Made by a program: the position numbers and the translations under genes. Under the pieces are notes generated by a model that saw nothing but the letters and a program-made list of their open reading frames with translations, ran no database searches and was not told the origin of the DNA. From Chara braunii (Eukaryota > Streptophyta > Charophyceae > Charales > Characeae): 43,624 nt of DNA. Shown piece by piece: positions 9,569 to 19,660 of the stretch. The stretch spans positions 546,590 to 590,213 of the forward strand of contig BFEA01000057.1 in assembly GCA_003427395.1 (NCBI GenBank), given 5' to 3'. How positions within the stretch are numbered: position 1 is the stretch's first letter; every line of letters starts with the position of its first letter.

Positions 9569-10690
9569 CTATAAAGGGGCCACTCCCATGACTACATCCA
9601 TGCAAGACACGTCGGTCATTCCCAGGTTTGGAGTGGTGAACAGACCAGTCAAGTGCTGTTCCAAAGCCTGCATGGAGGTCCTTGCCTTGAGCGCAGCGTG
9701 CTTGTCTTGGTACCGTGTGATGAGAAGGTCCTCAAGAGTGCGTATAGGAGTTGCTTGCAGCCACTCAGTCAGGTCAATCCTGTCATAACCTGCTGTAACA
9801 GCTTGGAGTTCTATGAAACTCCATACAGCGGGCTCAGTATTTGTGCCCATGATCATGCTTCAGTCTTCCTGCGGAGTTCGCAGTACCTCGAAGTATGAGC
9901 GCATGGAGCTAATCCAAGAGGTGATGTCCCCTTTCCCGTCGTACTTGGACGGCAGAGTGGCCGCCCGCTTGTCCACTACGGGACCGCTGTACCGTATGCC
10001 AGTAAGAAACGTGGCGTTTTGGGCTGAAGTTCCTGCATTTGGGACTATGACTAGTGCAAAACTGCCGGCGCCGCCGCTTGAGGAGCTGGGACCGGTTCCT
10101 GCGCTTGTCACAGTTCCACTTGCTCTTGTCATGAGGACTGTGTTAGGTTGAGAGACTGGGACTGTAGCAGATCGAGGGTTAGAAGGACGGGGGGCAGACA
10201 GTTGGGACTATTTGAGGCTGACTATCTCAGCCTGCAGGTCTTGGTTCCGCTGCTCCAGTGCTGTCACACGGGACTCAAGGTCTTCCAAGGTCCGCAGTCG
10301 AACCAAGGCTGCTACGGCAGCAGCTAGCCTCTCTCGGAACCGATCAGCATTCGCTTCCGGGACCTGAAGGAGGGCCACCTGATCAGCAATGCTTGAGGCT
10401 CTAGCTGCTGCCTCTGCCTCCCTTTCCCTCTGTATGGCATCGTCATAAAGTTTTTGAAAGAACGGTTTCTCGTTCTCGTCCGCTGCGTCCAGCATGGCCT
10501 GCCATTGGGCAGATGTGACGTCTGCCATGCCGGAGGAAGGGGTGTTAGTAGATCTCTCAAGAGAGGTCCGCTCTCTCCTCACGTTTGGACGAACACTCCT
10601 CTTGCCCTTCCTCACGTTCCCAAAAAGAAAACTTTCTCTCTCCCTTCTCTCTCTTTCCGCTTCCTGCGCACGCGTCTCAATATCGGACAT
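9569..10690 (-). pseudogene. Gag N-terminal and capsid region, element 2
   Basis: One continuous minus-strand frame with two in-frame stops (TAG at 10208, TGA at 9860). The start chosen at 10690 gives MSDIETRAQEAERERRERES. An upstream ATG at 10726 adds only a hydrophobic leader and looks accidental. The first 160 residues are charged and end in a heptad-like coiled coil (LEDLESRVTALEQRNQDLQ). The second part is a Ser/Gly linker followed by the capsid signature SKYDGKGDITSWISSMRSYF. The third is LTEWLQATPIRTLEDLLITRY with ALEQHLTGL. Gag would form the cytoplasmic particle. Confidence 0.8.
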
Positions 10691-10912
10691 AGATAGTTCA
10701 GATGAAAGAAACAAACAGTAAATCACACAGAGTAGAAGGTAGAACTCCTAGCCGGAGCGGGAATTCATTTGGACTTAGAGAATGGCACGCAGCAGAATAA
10801 AGAAAAAAAAAAAAAAATTAAAAAAATGGAAGAGAGGACTGACTTATCGAACGGGCCTGATCAGATTAGCTGGAGATCCCCTCTAGTCTAACCTGACAAG
10901 GTACATGTACCA

Positions 10913-11171
10913 CAATAAATCAGCCGAAGAAAACTAGCTGCAGCAATGGAGATTTCGAGNNNNNNNNNNNNNNNNNNNNNNNNNNNNNNNNNNNNNNNNN
11001 NNNNNNNNNNNNNNNNNNNNNNNNNNNNNNNNNNNNNNNNNNNNNNNNNNNNNNNNNNNNNNNNNNNNNNNNNNNNNNNNNNNNNNNNNNNNNNNNNNNN
11101 NNNNNNNNNNNNNNNNNNNNNNNNCAATAAATCAGCCGAAGAAAACTAACTGCAGCAATGGAGATTTCGAG
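10913..11171. other. Assembly gap flanked by a 47-bp duplicate
   Basis: Positions 10960-11124 are N. The 47 bases before it (10913-10959) and after it (11125-11171) both read CAATAAATCAGCCGAAG... to ATTTCGAG and differ at one base (CTAGCTG against CTAACTG). This is either an unmerged contig overlap, a collapsed tandem repeat or a real duplication. Any frame spanning the Ns is meaningless. Confidence 0.97.
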
Positions 11172-12124
11172 GGGTGCAGACAGTCGCCGAGACAGACGCG
11201 GGGCAGTATGTGATAACATTCAGTAAAACCAGTGAAGATCCCCTTGAAAGGAATGCCCTTGCTAGCCGTATGTCCCCCAGATTCAGCACAACAAAGAGAT
11301 GCATTGACCGCAACAGATTTGGGCCCGAAAGACTCTGTCCCGTTGGGCCTGGTCCCACTGAGTCCCGAAGGTCCCAAGTAGGTCGTGGACCAGGACCAAC
11401 GAGATAGGTGTACCAAGTCAGTCCCAAACTGCCTCTACCGTACTGAAAAGGAAAAGACAACTTTCAGCAAGAACTTACCCCTACAGCCGTTCAGAAATGA
11501 AAAGACTTTGCACCGTAGAAAGATATGTCATTTAGAACAGATACATCATCCATCCATCCAGCAGGTGAAAAAGCAATCCACATGCTCACACACACAACGA
11601 AGACCACAGAGAAGAGGAAGAGAGTCAGCACACCCCAACAGGCCATGAAGCACCAAGCAACCTCCCACGGGCATAACCAGGTCACACGGCACTTACCTGT
11701 GAGGCCCGGCCTCCAAAGATGGATAACGACTCACCCCCCTCTTTCATAAGTCCTCCTGGCCCCTAGCTACCACTACACGAAGTGTCCTAGCGTGACTAAG
11801 AGGGCCTTCCTACACCCCTGTTGCAACGCCGGATCCCCCGCCGATGTTTGAAGACCAAAGTAGCAGCTTGCAGCTCTCCGGTGCAGATATAGCAGCTTCC
11901 GATCAAGTCTCCCTCTTGAGGGGAAGCCCAAAAGTCAATGTCTTCTTGACGTGCAGATTCCAGGTGCGAGTACCTCTCACTCTCTACTCCCTCTCGCTTA
12001 CTCCAATCAGCCTCCTTTGTGTCTCGCCACCCATCCAATCACTCAAGCAACCTGGTCAGGTCTGATGTCGACCCTACATGACCTAACCAGGTGGGGGCAG
12101 TATCCACATACCTCACTGCCCCAC

Positions 12125-12196
12125 TTAACCCTAACTTCCTAACCCTAATCCGAGATTAGGTTAGCCCTAACCTAACTCGGAATTGGGTTTAGGGTG
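12125..12196. repeat. Telomere-like and palindromic tract in element 2 leader
   Basis: Contains TTAACCCTAAC, TAACCCTAATC, GCCCTAACCTAAC and GGGTTTAGGG. These are short degenerate matches to the plant telomere unit in both orientations. At 12145-12159 CTAATC-CGA-GATTAG forms a perfect hairpin. It lies about 30 bases from the PBS in the element leader. Confidence 0.7.
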
Positions 12197-12225
12197 ACTA
12201 ACACCTCTCGCCAGCAAGTAAGTCC

Positions 12226-12237
12226 GCTCCGATACCA
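12226..12237 (-). other. Primer binding site of element 2 (initiator-Met type)
   Basis: On the minus strand the 5' LTR ends ...GTAACA, then AT, then TGGTATCGGAGC. This matches the usual initiator-methionine tRNA PBS TGGTATCAGAGC at 11 of 12 positions. It sets the element polarity and confirms the LTR boundary. Confidence 0.9.
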
Positions 12238-12239
12238 AT

Positions 12240-13581
12240 TGTTACGATCCTGGTTATTTCCAAAGTGCAAATTCACAATGAAAGACAATGCCACCCAATT
12301 GCGAGGAAATGAAAGCACTTGCAAAGGGATAAAGACCAGAGAAGAGAGAAAGAAGAAGAAGAAGAAGAAGAAGAAGAAGATGTACACCAGCAAGACCAAT
12401 GACAATTCCCCCTTCTCTCTCCACCTTCCTCCTCCTCCTCAACTTCGCCAATCTTATTCTTCTCTCAATAATAATAATAACAATGAACGGATGAACCAGA
12501 ATCAATATCTGAAGTTCCCTCTTACTGCTGTCTCAACAACAACAACAACAAAAAGTCCACCATAGCTATGGCTTCCCTCCTTCTCCCTCCTCTCTCATGC
12601 ATAAGCTATGGCGGACTACTGAGGGCCCTGCCCTCCTGTCCAAAGGACAACCCAAAGCAGCTATGGCGCTGCACTCCTGTCCAAAGGACAACCCAAAGCA
12701 GCTATGATGCTGCTGACTGGTCCGCCATGCCTGACTCTGCCTCGAGCTTCCTTGGTGCGGCACTACCCCAACTGGGGCCTTCCAGATGCAGCGCCCAACA
12801 AGGTGATCAAGACGGTGTCCACCATAGCCAGGTAGGTGCCTCGCCACTCTCCTCCTTAGCCCCCTTCTTCCTCCTCCTCAAGCTAGACTGCTCACCACAG
12901 CCAGGTTGAGCTCCAGCTGCCCTTCACCTCCAAGCAGCGCTGTATCAGCCAGCGCTGTGCTCCAGCAGCATGTCGCCAATCCTTGCATACCGCAAATGAG
13001 GAGGAGCTACTTGCTCCTCCGAAAGATATAGCGGCCTACTGGCCTCCTGGGCGGTGACTTCCTAGGCCGAGCGGCCTCCCAGCAACCACTACCTCCTCCC
13101 TTTCGGAGAGAAACATCATTGCAGGCTCTGCTAACCTCCAGACAGGCCCTAGACCCGGGCTACTTGGACTGGTACCGGCCTACCTCTATCCTACCGCTAC
13201 TGGGCCTCTAAAAATGCCAACTTTTTGTCTTCTTCTGCTCGGCCTCCAGTGCCCGACACTCCTACCACTACTCGAGTGGTACCGGCCTACCTGCTACTTG
13301 AGTGTTTTTCCCCGCTGCTCTAAGTGTCGCTGCAACCCTCAAAGTCATGGCCACAGGTAAGTACCAGCCCTGCGGGGCCTTGCAACCAACAAGTACCCTT
13401 GTGGGTCACACACACACTCAACCGACAAGCACTCAGACAGGCATGCAAACCAGAGGCACGCACACACACACAGACTTGGAAATCACAGCAGAATGCGGGA
13501 ATCACAGCAAGGCATTCATTCCAGTGGCGAATCCCAGAAATCAGCAGTGTTCTCAGTCTGTGTTTTTGGCGGGTCATTACA
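12240..13581 (-). repeat. 5' LTR of element 2
   Basis: Near-identical partner of 3958-5321, with the same TGTTACGATCC start and GGGTCATTACA end on the + strand. It should carry the element promoter for minus-strand transcription. A TATATC motif lies on the minus strand near 13024-13030, but I cannot show that it is the TATA box. The GAA microsatellite is shorter than in the other LTR. The open frames at 12568-12909 and 13302-13872 are LTR sequence. Confidence 0.95.
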
Positions 13582-14800
13582 GCTCGAAAATTCAACGCTA
13601 AAGTCAAAGATCAACAGCAGCTCGGAAATTCAGGCAATGAAGCTGAACGAATCATGGAACAAATTTGGTTGTTTGCAGGTATCTGTCAAGGATTCAGTCC
13701 AAGTGGGAATCTGCAACTGCATGGAATCCAGGCCATCGGCTACGGGTCAATCCAGACTGCCGTACCCATGCGACCAGAGGCTGGACAAGCTGAGTCAACA
13801 CTATTTGTTGACCCAGCCTTGCTGACCGTCATTCAGTGTTGCACTTGCTGCTCGATGCTGGCTGAGTGCTAGCTCTACGCTGGCATAACGCTGGCTCTGC
13901 GCGGCCTAACATTGGACAACGACGCGAGACTGCTATGCGTTTACTTGATGCTGGAGTTATCTCTATCTTGGCACCAGCTGGACCAGAGACTATGCTGACG
14001 TGGCGCTGGTCACACTGTCTGCTATCAAGACTATGCTCATGTGGCATTGGCCATACTCTGTCTACAGCATTCATTGGGGATTGGAGGAGGAGGAGGATCA
14101 GGGCAGAGATTGGTTCATGCAAGGGGAGCTTACCTGTTGATGACGTGTCGACATTGCACGCTGCTGTTAGTCTTCATGAGGTATCTGCGCTGACAAGCAC
14201 TACAATGAGATCTGCTCTTTGTCAGATTGTGTCAGAGGAGACTGTCTGCTGATGTGGCGAGGGGAGACTGAGGGAGTTCATTACATGGCTTAGCAGCCCT
14301 GAGGCGATGAGAGTGTGAGGATGCACCATCATGAGCCAGTTGTGGACCATTATGAGAAGGAAGAATTTACCACAGTTACGCAGAACTGTATCCGTACAAA
14401 GACAACGGTTTTCTATACATATAAGACACTTTGTTAACATCCGAACAACCAGGCCAATGCAATCAATTGAACATCATGACACAATAGATAGAGGAAGTAG
14501 ATAACAGACTCTCAGATGCTGGGGATGGGAGTGCATCTTGTCGCACTGCATAGCTCTTCTACTGTACAGCTGCTGGCATCACGATTTTCCACATTGGCAC
14601 AGAAGATACCAGGCATGAAATAACCTAACAGGCTAACATACAAGGGCCCAACTCACTCAGGTGATCAAGGTTAAGGCAATGATTGGTTAAAACATCATTG
14701 CATGGATTGCTTCCGGAAGTTCTCCCAAAGATTGGTAAAACAACAACCAAGCAATACAGCCTGTGTAAGACATTTCCAGCCATCATGCACACAAACAAAC
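13582..14800. other. Non-LTR flank, no gene resolved
   Basis: Sequence right of element 2 shows no TE protein. It contains the second copy of the insertion-site motif (13601-13631) and a short tandem pair of about 41 bp units at 13987-14068 (AGACTATGCTGACGTGG / AGACTATGCTCATGTGG). The minus strand at 14699-14760 could read a short terminal exon after a GTTTGT donor, but the implied intron would be only about 40 bases, so I do not annotate it. It may hold introns or the 3' part of the gene whose exons lie at 14801-15445. Confidence 0.4.
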
Positions 14801-15055
14801 CTGCTCCATCGGCATTCCGGGAGCAAAACTCATCCGCCTTGTCATAACCCCCTCTCCATCAAGTCCACCTCCACCGTATGCTCGACTTAGCACCCGCTGG
14901 CCCAGCCTTCTGCTCCGGCCCAAAACACTTTGCAATCCCGAATGTATCCGAACAATACCAGAACCAGGCAGTCCAAGGAAGCCTCCTCCATATCCCCCGT
15001 CACCTTCCCTCCCTTCATGTTCGTTCTGCCCCTCAATTGCAGCTGTCAATCGGTC
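14801..15055 (-). CDS. Candidate exon 2 of an unrecognised host gene
   Basis: A minus-strand exon of exactly 255 bases (85 codons). It is preceded by a pyrimidine-rich tract ending TTTCCATCTGCAG and followed by the donor GTTTGT. Both borders are phase 0. The peptide is Gly/Arg-rich (DRLTAAIEGQNEHEGREG at the start, then GGYGGGFLGLPG and IVRIHSGLQSVLGRSRRLGQ, ending APGMPMEQ), with no transposon similarity and no domain I can name. It joins in phase to the exon at 15251-15445. Composition is unlike the surrounding TE debris. It may be one internal exon of a larger gene, or a retained fragment. Confidence 0.55.
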
Positions 15056-15250
15056 CTGCAGATGGAAAAAACCATAACACAAAAGGCACTCTGATGAGCA
15101 CAGGTCACAGACCGAGAGGTCTCCAGGCCTCAAAAGTTCATTTTCATGCTTTTCACCACTACCATTAGGTAAGCCAACAGCAACCCTCAGAATTAAAGTA
15201 TGTTTACAATTCATCCAGCTATATAATGTCCCTCATGCAGACAGACTCAC

Positions 15251-15445
15251 TTTCACACTTAGCTCCTTGCAGTTTCTATCATACCCACTCCCCTTGCAGT
15301 TTCCCTCCTCAACAGCTCTACACTGAATCAACAGGCTGCATGACTGTTCTCTCTCCATCGATCTTTCACAATCTTTGGAGAGAAACTCTTGTGCAGATGC
15401 TAAAAGGTACTTCGTTGGTGGGGCACGCTCAGTTTTGGAGTCCCT
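15251..15445 (-). CDS. Candidate exon 1 (internal) of the same host gene
   Basis: The minus-strand frame is open from a TGA at 15446-15448 to a consensus donor AAA|GTGAGT at 15250. The border is phase 0 and matches the phase 0 acceptor of the next exon across a 195-base intron (15056-15250) that ends in CTGCAG. The peptide includes TKYLLASAQEFLSKDCERSM, EREQSCSLLIQ, EEGNCKGSGYDRNC and KELSVK. It is charged and cysteine-containing, with no family recognised. The true left border is uncertain; one possible acceptor is TTTTAG ending at 15400, which would start the exon at 15399. Confidence 0.5.
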
Positions 15446-16012
15446 TCATTCTTTCCTCCTTCTCAAGAGGCGCTCGTTGTGGGATGCTATAGCACTCTTC
15501 CACTCAACAACACCCATGACCCATGACCTCACTCTCCTAATCGACCACCTGCATGCAACTGAATTCCTGATACATGCTCAATCAAGCGATGTATATGGAG
15601 CCAAGGATCCGCAAAGTGATGAAAAGGACTCGAATGGACAATGCAGCGTCAGCAAAGCATCAACAAGCAGTGTACATCCAGATACGTACAAAAATAGCAC
15701 ATGCCACGCAACGGAAGACTCAAAGATATGACCTGACCTGTCAGACAGTGACGTGACATCCCATCATACATCACACATGTGAGAGAGAGAGAAGGGACCG
15801 CAAATTGATCACACACATGGGGAGATACCACGTATAAGGAAATGGGGGAAGAGGCGAGATGAAGATGGAGATGAGGGAGAAGACCAAGATCGCAATAGCA
15901 AAGTCCAAACATAGTCTCCCTGCCGAATGACGAATCAGTGTCTGCCACAAAAATCTTGAATCAGATCATGGGCCTCATAGCCCGATGTAACCTCTGGCTG
16001 TAACCTGTCTCT
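15446..16012. other. Intergenic or intronic stretch, no gene resolved
   Basis: No conserved coding is seen on either strand. If the exons to the left belong to a real gene, this would be its upstream intron or 5' region. There are GA/CT-rich tracts at 15781-15793 and 16008-16020. Confidence 0.35.
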
Positions 16013-16665
16013 CTCTCTCTAGAAGAAGAAGAAGAAGAAGAAGAAGAAGGAGGAGGAGGAGGATGGAGGGTGAGAACTGGAGGCGGAAGAAGATGTCGTC
16101 CTCCTCTCCGTTTCACCTGCAGGTAACTGCCGCCACACTCGTCGGTGTGCCTCTCTTTGTGCTGCAGGTTGCTGGCGAGAAGTCCAGCTATGGCGCCCAG
16201 GTAGGTACTCCGCCGATGCAGGTATGGCCACCGCCTCTCCCTCTCCCTCTCTACCTACTCCTCTACCTCTAGCACAACGCTGTGTCGCGCTGCTCCAGCA
16301 GCATGTCGCCCAAGCAGTGAACTACTTGAACTGTGTCTGCCCGGCCTGGCCCAGCTATATGTAGCGCTGGGCCTCGCTGGTGTGCCTCCGGTCCTGACCT
16401 GAAACGGCCTGCCTGGGTCCCTGCCGAACGTCCAGGCCCTCCCTGCTGATGCAACAGGGAGTGTCCGCTACTGGACAAACAGGAATCTGGCCCGAAAGGG
16501 CCTGCCTGCCAACGAAAAAGGCCTAAACATGGCCTTTGTCCGAAGAGACCGAAAGTCTGTTCGAACGAACTGCGAGTCCAAAACGACGCCAGAATAGAAA
16601 AAAATAGGACAGCAAATAAATAAATAAATGTGCATTCACACTCCGATTATTCACACTTGTCTTGC
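16013..16665. repeat. LTR-like remnant related to element 2 LTR
   Basis: Starts with CT and GAA microsatellites (16008-16049), like the outer part of the element 2 LTR. It then carries a GCTATGGCG...CAGGTAGGT segment near 16187-16206 and the 19-base motif GCTCCAGCAGCATGTCGCC at 16290-16308, which also occurs in both element 2 LTRs. The match is patchy, so it may be a diverged solo LTR of a sister family. No coding is present. Confidence 0.4.
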
Positions 16666-17492
16666 ATGCAAACAGCGATACAGCAACTGGCGACATGCGC
16701 CCTGACAGTACTTAAGATATCGTAACCAGATATGAGTTCTCTTCAACTGGCTATGGCGACTGGGCGCCCACACAACTCACTGTTCGCACTCTGGATCACC
16801 CTGGATGTCCCACACGCAACACTCAGTATCATACGCAACACACACACACGCTATGCTACAGCTATGGCAGCGCTAACTGCCACTACCTATCGCTACACTA
16901 CACTTCTCTGCCCACTTCGTCTTCGGGCACACTGCAGACCTCCTCGCACAAGCTGCTAAGGCAGCGCTTCCGCATGGCATCCGCAGGAATGAATGAATGG
17001 CTGGACGCAGCCTCNTGATTTATACTTCTGCGCTGCGTTGGTCTGCCCTGTATCCCTGGCCCATGGTGCACACAGTCCCCCCNGTGGTACTTGCTGGACC
17101 GGACTGGTACTTTCTAGACTCTCCCATGACTGCATGGCGACTACCCTACGACGCAGTGCAGTTGCACTGGGGTCCAACTATTTGCCCTTGCCACTTGTCC
17201 TCGTCTCCAACATGGGCTTGCTTTAGTCACACCACTTGCCCACTTGCCTGCACCACTTGACCACTTGCCAACCTTCTAGAAGGACTGCAGCTAGCCTTCT
17301 AATCTACAGGTCTACGGATCGAATCCTGGCTACCTATAGACCTACGACAGACCTACCTACCACTGGCGGTTCTACAGGTCGCAGGTTCAACTCTTCGAGT
17401 TGACGCAGGTATTGTACACAAGTAAGTTGGGGAACTAGGGATCGAGCCCTGGGATCTGCCTCAGCTACCACGAATTGGTGAATACCGTTTCA
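16666..17492 (-). repeat. LTR family B, copy 1
   Basis: Homologous over about 800 bases to 38741-39645. Shared landmarks are CAACTGGCTATGGCG, CACACGCAACACTC, the CCTGATTTATACTTCTG segment, GGTTCAACTC and GGGATCGAGCCCTGGG. Both copies end (on +) in GAATACC.TTTCA, so on the minus strand it opens TGAAACGGTATTCA. Next to copy 2 a chromodomain-encoding frame runs straight into the repeat, which is why I call it an LTR. Copy 1 lies just downstream of the chromodomain of element E and could be its 3' LTR, but the polypurine tract is not convincing. Confidence 0.6.
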
Positions 17493-17685
17493 AATGCAAA
17501 TAAATGCTGCCTCAAATCAAATCTTGCAGCCCTAAGGCTGGCCGTGGGCCTCCAGGGCGCGGCATGAATGGCGTGCAGCCTGGGGGCTCCCAACAACCAT
17601 CGGGCCGCCAAAAAGGGGCCCCTGTGCAGGCTCAGCATGTAACACCGAAGGCGGGACCTGGACGCGCGTACAGCACCGCGCCAAA

Positions 17686-17880
17686 GGTGCCAGCTTGCCT
17701 TGCTGCTTGCGTTCGTAACGTCCAAGGACTTCGACTGTTGCTTGGAGTTCCGCACGGGTCACCCAACGGTCAGCCTTACTGCTACAATAGGAGAAATGTA
17801 CTAAGTACTCGGTCGGCTTGTTGTCGTTGCCCCGTTGGGAAATGATGTCTACAACCTCCTAAAAACCATCCATGGAGGGT
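17686..17880 (-). pseudogene. Chromodomain of element E
   Basis: A minus-strand frame beginning SMDGF at about 17875, with one TAG, then EVVDIISQRGNDNKPTEYLV, the core strand region HFSYCSSKADRWV, and the C-terminal helix TRAELQATVEVLGRYERKQQ ending QGKLAP. The layout (strand, turn, W-containing segment, helix) matches the chromodomains at 5317-5655 and 30765-31000. The frame itself is otherwise open, so this domain is better kept than the rest of E. Confidence 0.75.
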
Positions 17881-18029
17881 TGGTCTTGCGATCGTCACCC
17901 GTAAGTACAACCTCTTTCCAAACTAATTTGAAGAAAAGTCTCATTATACGATACGAGAGTAATTGACTATTTGAGTAATTAAATGNCAAACAAGATATAT
18001 AAACTCTAAAGAATCATCATTCACAAGGA

Positions 18030-18290
18030 TGGGATAATGAGCAGAGTTAACTTTGAACAATGAAAGACCGGGTGGACGGGCAAGCGGGCGGGCACCTAAA
18101 TTATGAATGAAAGTCCTTCTGGTGTGTCACCAGCAAGCACTACAATGCGCAAAGGCCCCTCCGGTGCATCACCTGTGAGCGCTACAATGAGGCAAGGCCC
18201 CATCCATTTCGAGAGGAGCTTGCAAGAGATGCCTTGCTCGAGGCTGAATTCCACGGCGGAGACCCAAACAAGGTCGCCCACACGGAACGA
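18030..18290 (-). pseudogene. GPY/F module of element E with internal duplication
   Basis: Reads VGDLVWVSAVEFSLEQGISC, KLLSKWMGP, then GDAPEGPLRIVVLA followed by a second GDTPEGLSFII, and finally LPVHPVFHCSKLTLL. The repeated GDxPEG segment reflects a diverged 42-bp (14-codon) tandem duplication at about 18109-18192. It keeps the frame. A TAA after SFII interrupts the protein. The module normally follows the integrase core. Confidence 0.75.
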
Positions 18291-19240
18291 GCAAAAGATG
18301 ATGGCGATTGGCTTGACGGATCATGAGCAACTGCGTCTTCCACATTTGCTCCCGTGGCTTGACAAGGAGCTCTTGCATCCGTCGAATGAATCACTTCCGG
18401 TCGTCCGTGGAATGATAGTGTCCAGCAGCGACGTGACCAGCGAGCCATGGTCAAACTCGAAAGGCGAAAACCCGATACACGAGTTGTAGGCCAACTCGAC
18501 GTCAGAGCACCGCTCAACCCAATCCTTTTGGTCGGGACGGACGAGAGTTCGAAGAAGAACCTGTGCGGTCTGATTCGCCCTCTCCGTTTGGCCATCGGTT
18601 TGTCGGTGGTGAGTCGAACTCGGCTTGAGAGATGCACCCCATCATTTGAGGAGACCAACTCAGAAGTCGAACATGAACCGCGTGTCGAGGTCGCAAACGA
18701 TCTCCTTAGGATAACATTTGGTGCGAATCCAACCGACGAAAAGAACCTCGGCTAACTCCGGTGCCTTGGCATGATAGCGGCAAGGCAAAGACATGGCGAA
18801 CTTGGGGCCCCTGGGTGCATGGTTTCACAAATCGTCCTCGTGACCATTGGTACCCCTCCTTTTTCGCTGGTCCATCCTAGTACCAGTTCATTTCCGTTCT
18901 GTTTTCTAGTTGTTTCCTTGGTCTCGTAGTGTTGTAGAGGTAATTTTGATACTATATAATTGCGGTTTCTCTTCCTTTCGTCACACCAAGCACGATCCTA
19001 TCCATGACGGTCTTGTGCTTGGTGAAAAGCCTGGTGATGTCCATGGCAATCGATTCCCGCTATCTTAAAGGGGACCGGTAATGGTCGAAACTCGCCGAAC
19101 GGACGATGGTTGCAGGATTTGTATCGCCGACAAACCTCGCATGACTCACAATAGCGTAAAACGTCACCAAGAAGGTTAGGCCACCAAAGCCACCAATTGT
19201 TCGGGTGGCGGGAGCGTCGTGGAAAACACCAAGAAGTCAT
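18291..19240 (-). pseudogene. Integrase of element E, interrupted
   Basis: From right to left, the zinc-domain half reads YCESCEVCRRYKS (about 19110-19150), followed by GEFRPLPVPF and a core start with IAMDIT-like sequence in a shifted frame. About 180 bases at 18813-18990 (with TTTTCGCTGGTCCATCC and a TATAATTGCGG stretch) do not fit integrase and look inserted. The core resumes with LPCRYHAKAPELAE, WIRTKC and VCDLDTRFM, whose first Asp is catalytic. It continues with HHRQTDGQTERANQ (Glu kept) and VELAYNS. The D,D,E residues are present, but the gene is broken. Confidence 0.75.
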
Positions 19241-19660
19241 CGATGCAATTGTGGATCACTTGGCACCGTGAGAATCCGCAGGTCGTCGTCAACCTCGAAC
19301 GTCGAGTAGACCGCGCCATCCGATGGGCGTTGGTACTATTAACCGTGTTTTGGGTCTTGTAAAAGACCAACGGCTGTTACCCATCCAAATTGACTTCGAT
19401 CGAGAAGAAAATGCCGCCACTGCTTAAGCGCGTGTACGAAGGCCAAAATCTCCTTCCGTGCATCGTCGATCGAGCGCATGGTGCGCACCTTCGTACTAAA
19501 GCACTCGACTGGGTGCCAATCCACATCATCGTTTTGCTCGAGGACGACACCAATGCTATAGCCGAACGCATCGCTAGTGACGTGCGTCGGGAAAAGGGTC
19601 ATAGATGAGTAAAACCTCCAAAATAGCAAGGCGGATTTGAGGGCCACAAAAAAAGTCCGC
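19241..19660 (-). pseudogene. RNase H of element E
   Basis: The clear part is HVTSDAFGYSIGVVLEQNDD (first Asp) followed by DWHPVECFSTK, DDARKEILAFVHALKQW (Glu) and RHFLLDRSQFGWVT. The third Asp region is altered, and VFYKTQNTVNS follows in another frame. After NSTNAHRMA the frame passes almost directly to STFEVDDDLR and the zinc-domain start. The tail of RNase H with its final Asp, and part of the linker, are therefore deleted. Confidence 0.75.

Larger units (their letters stand above)
10691..12239 (-). other. 5' untranslated leader of element 2
   Basis: Between gag and the PBS the minus strand is non-coding. It includes an A-rich tract at 10801-10826, the assembly gap, and about 1.0 kb of unique-looking sequence. 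The small open frames here show no domain. The segment nearest the PBS holds telomere-like and hairpin-forming sequence, listed separately. The leader is where packaging and dimerisation signals would be expected. Confidence 0.6.
3958..13581 (-). mobile_element. Element 2: complete-structure Ty3/Gypsy chromovirus lacking its RT core
   Basis: A 9.6 kb LTR retrotransposon encoded on the minus strand. It has two long direct repeats (3958-5321 and 12240-13581), TG...CA ends, a 5-bp AGCTC target duplication, a PBS next to the 5' LTR and a polypurine tract next to the 3' LTR. Between them, on the minus strand, lie gag, zinc knuckle, protease, a truncated RT, RNase H, integrase, GPY/F and chromodomain. 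Much of gag and of pol stays in one frame with only isolated stops, so it is younger than elements 1 and 3. The reverse-transcriptase palm is missing, which makes it non-autonomous. The leader contains an assembly gap. Confidence 0.93.

Noticed and set aside
10888-11219. Open frames crossing the run of N
   Set aside because: They exist only because N codons are not read as stops.
14222-14440. A 72-codon minus-strand frame as a further host exon
   Set aside because: No splice-site-bounded segment with matching phase could be found, and the peptide is not convincing.
17383-17400. tRNA gene or tRNA-derived SINE (GGTTCAACTC B-box-like motif, also at 39543)
   Set aside because: No A box at the right distance and no cloverleaf can be drawn; the motif is one of several short conserved pieces of LTR family B.
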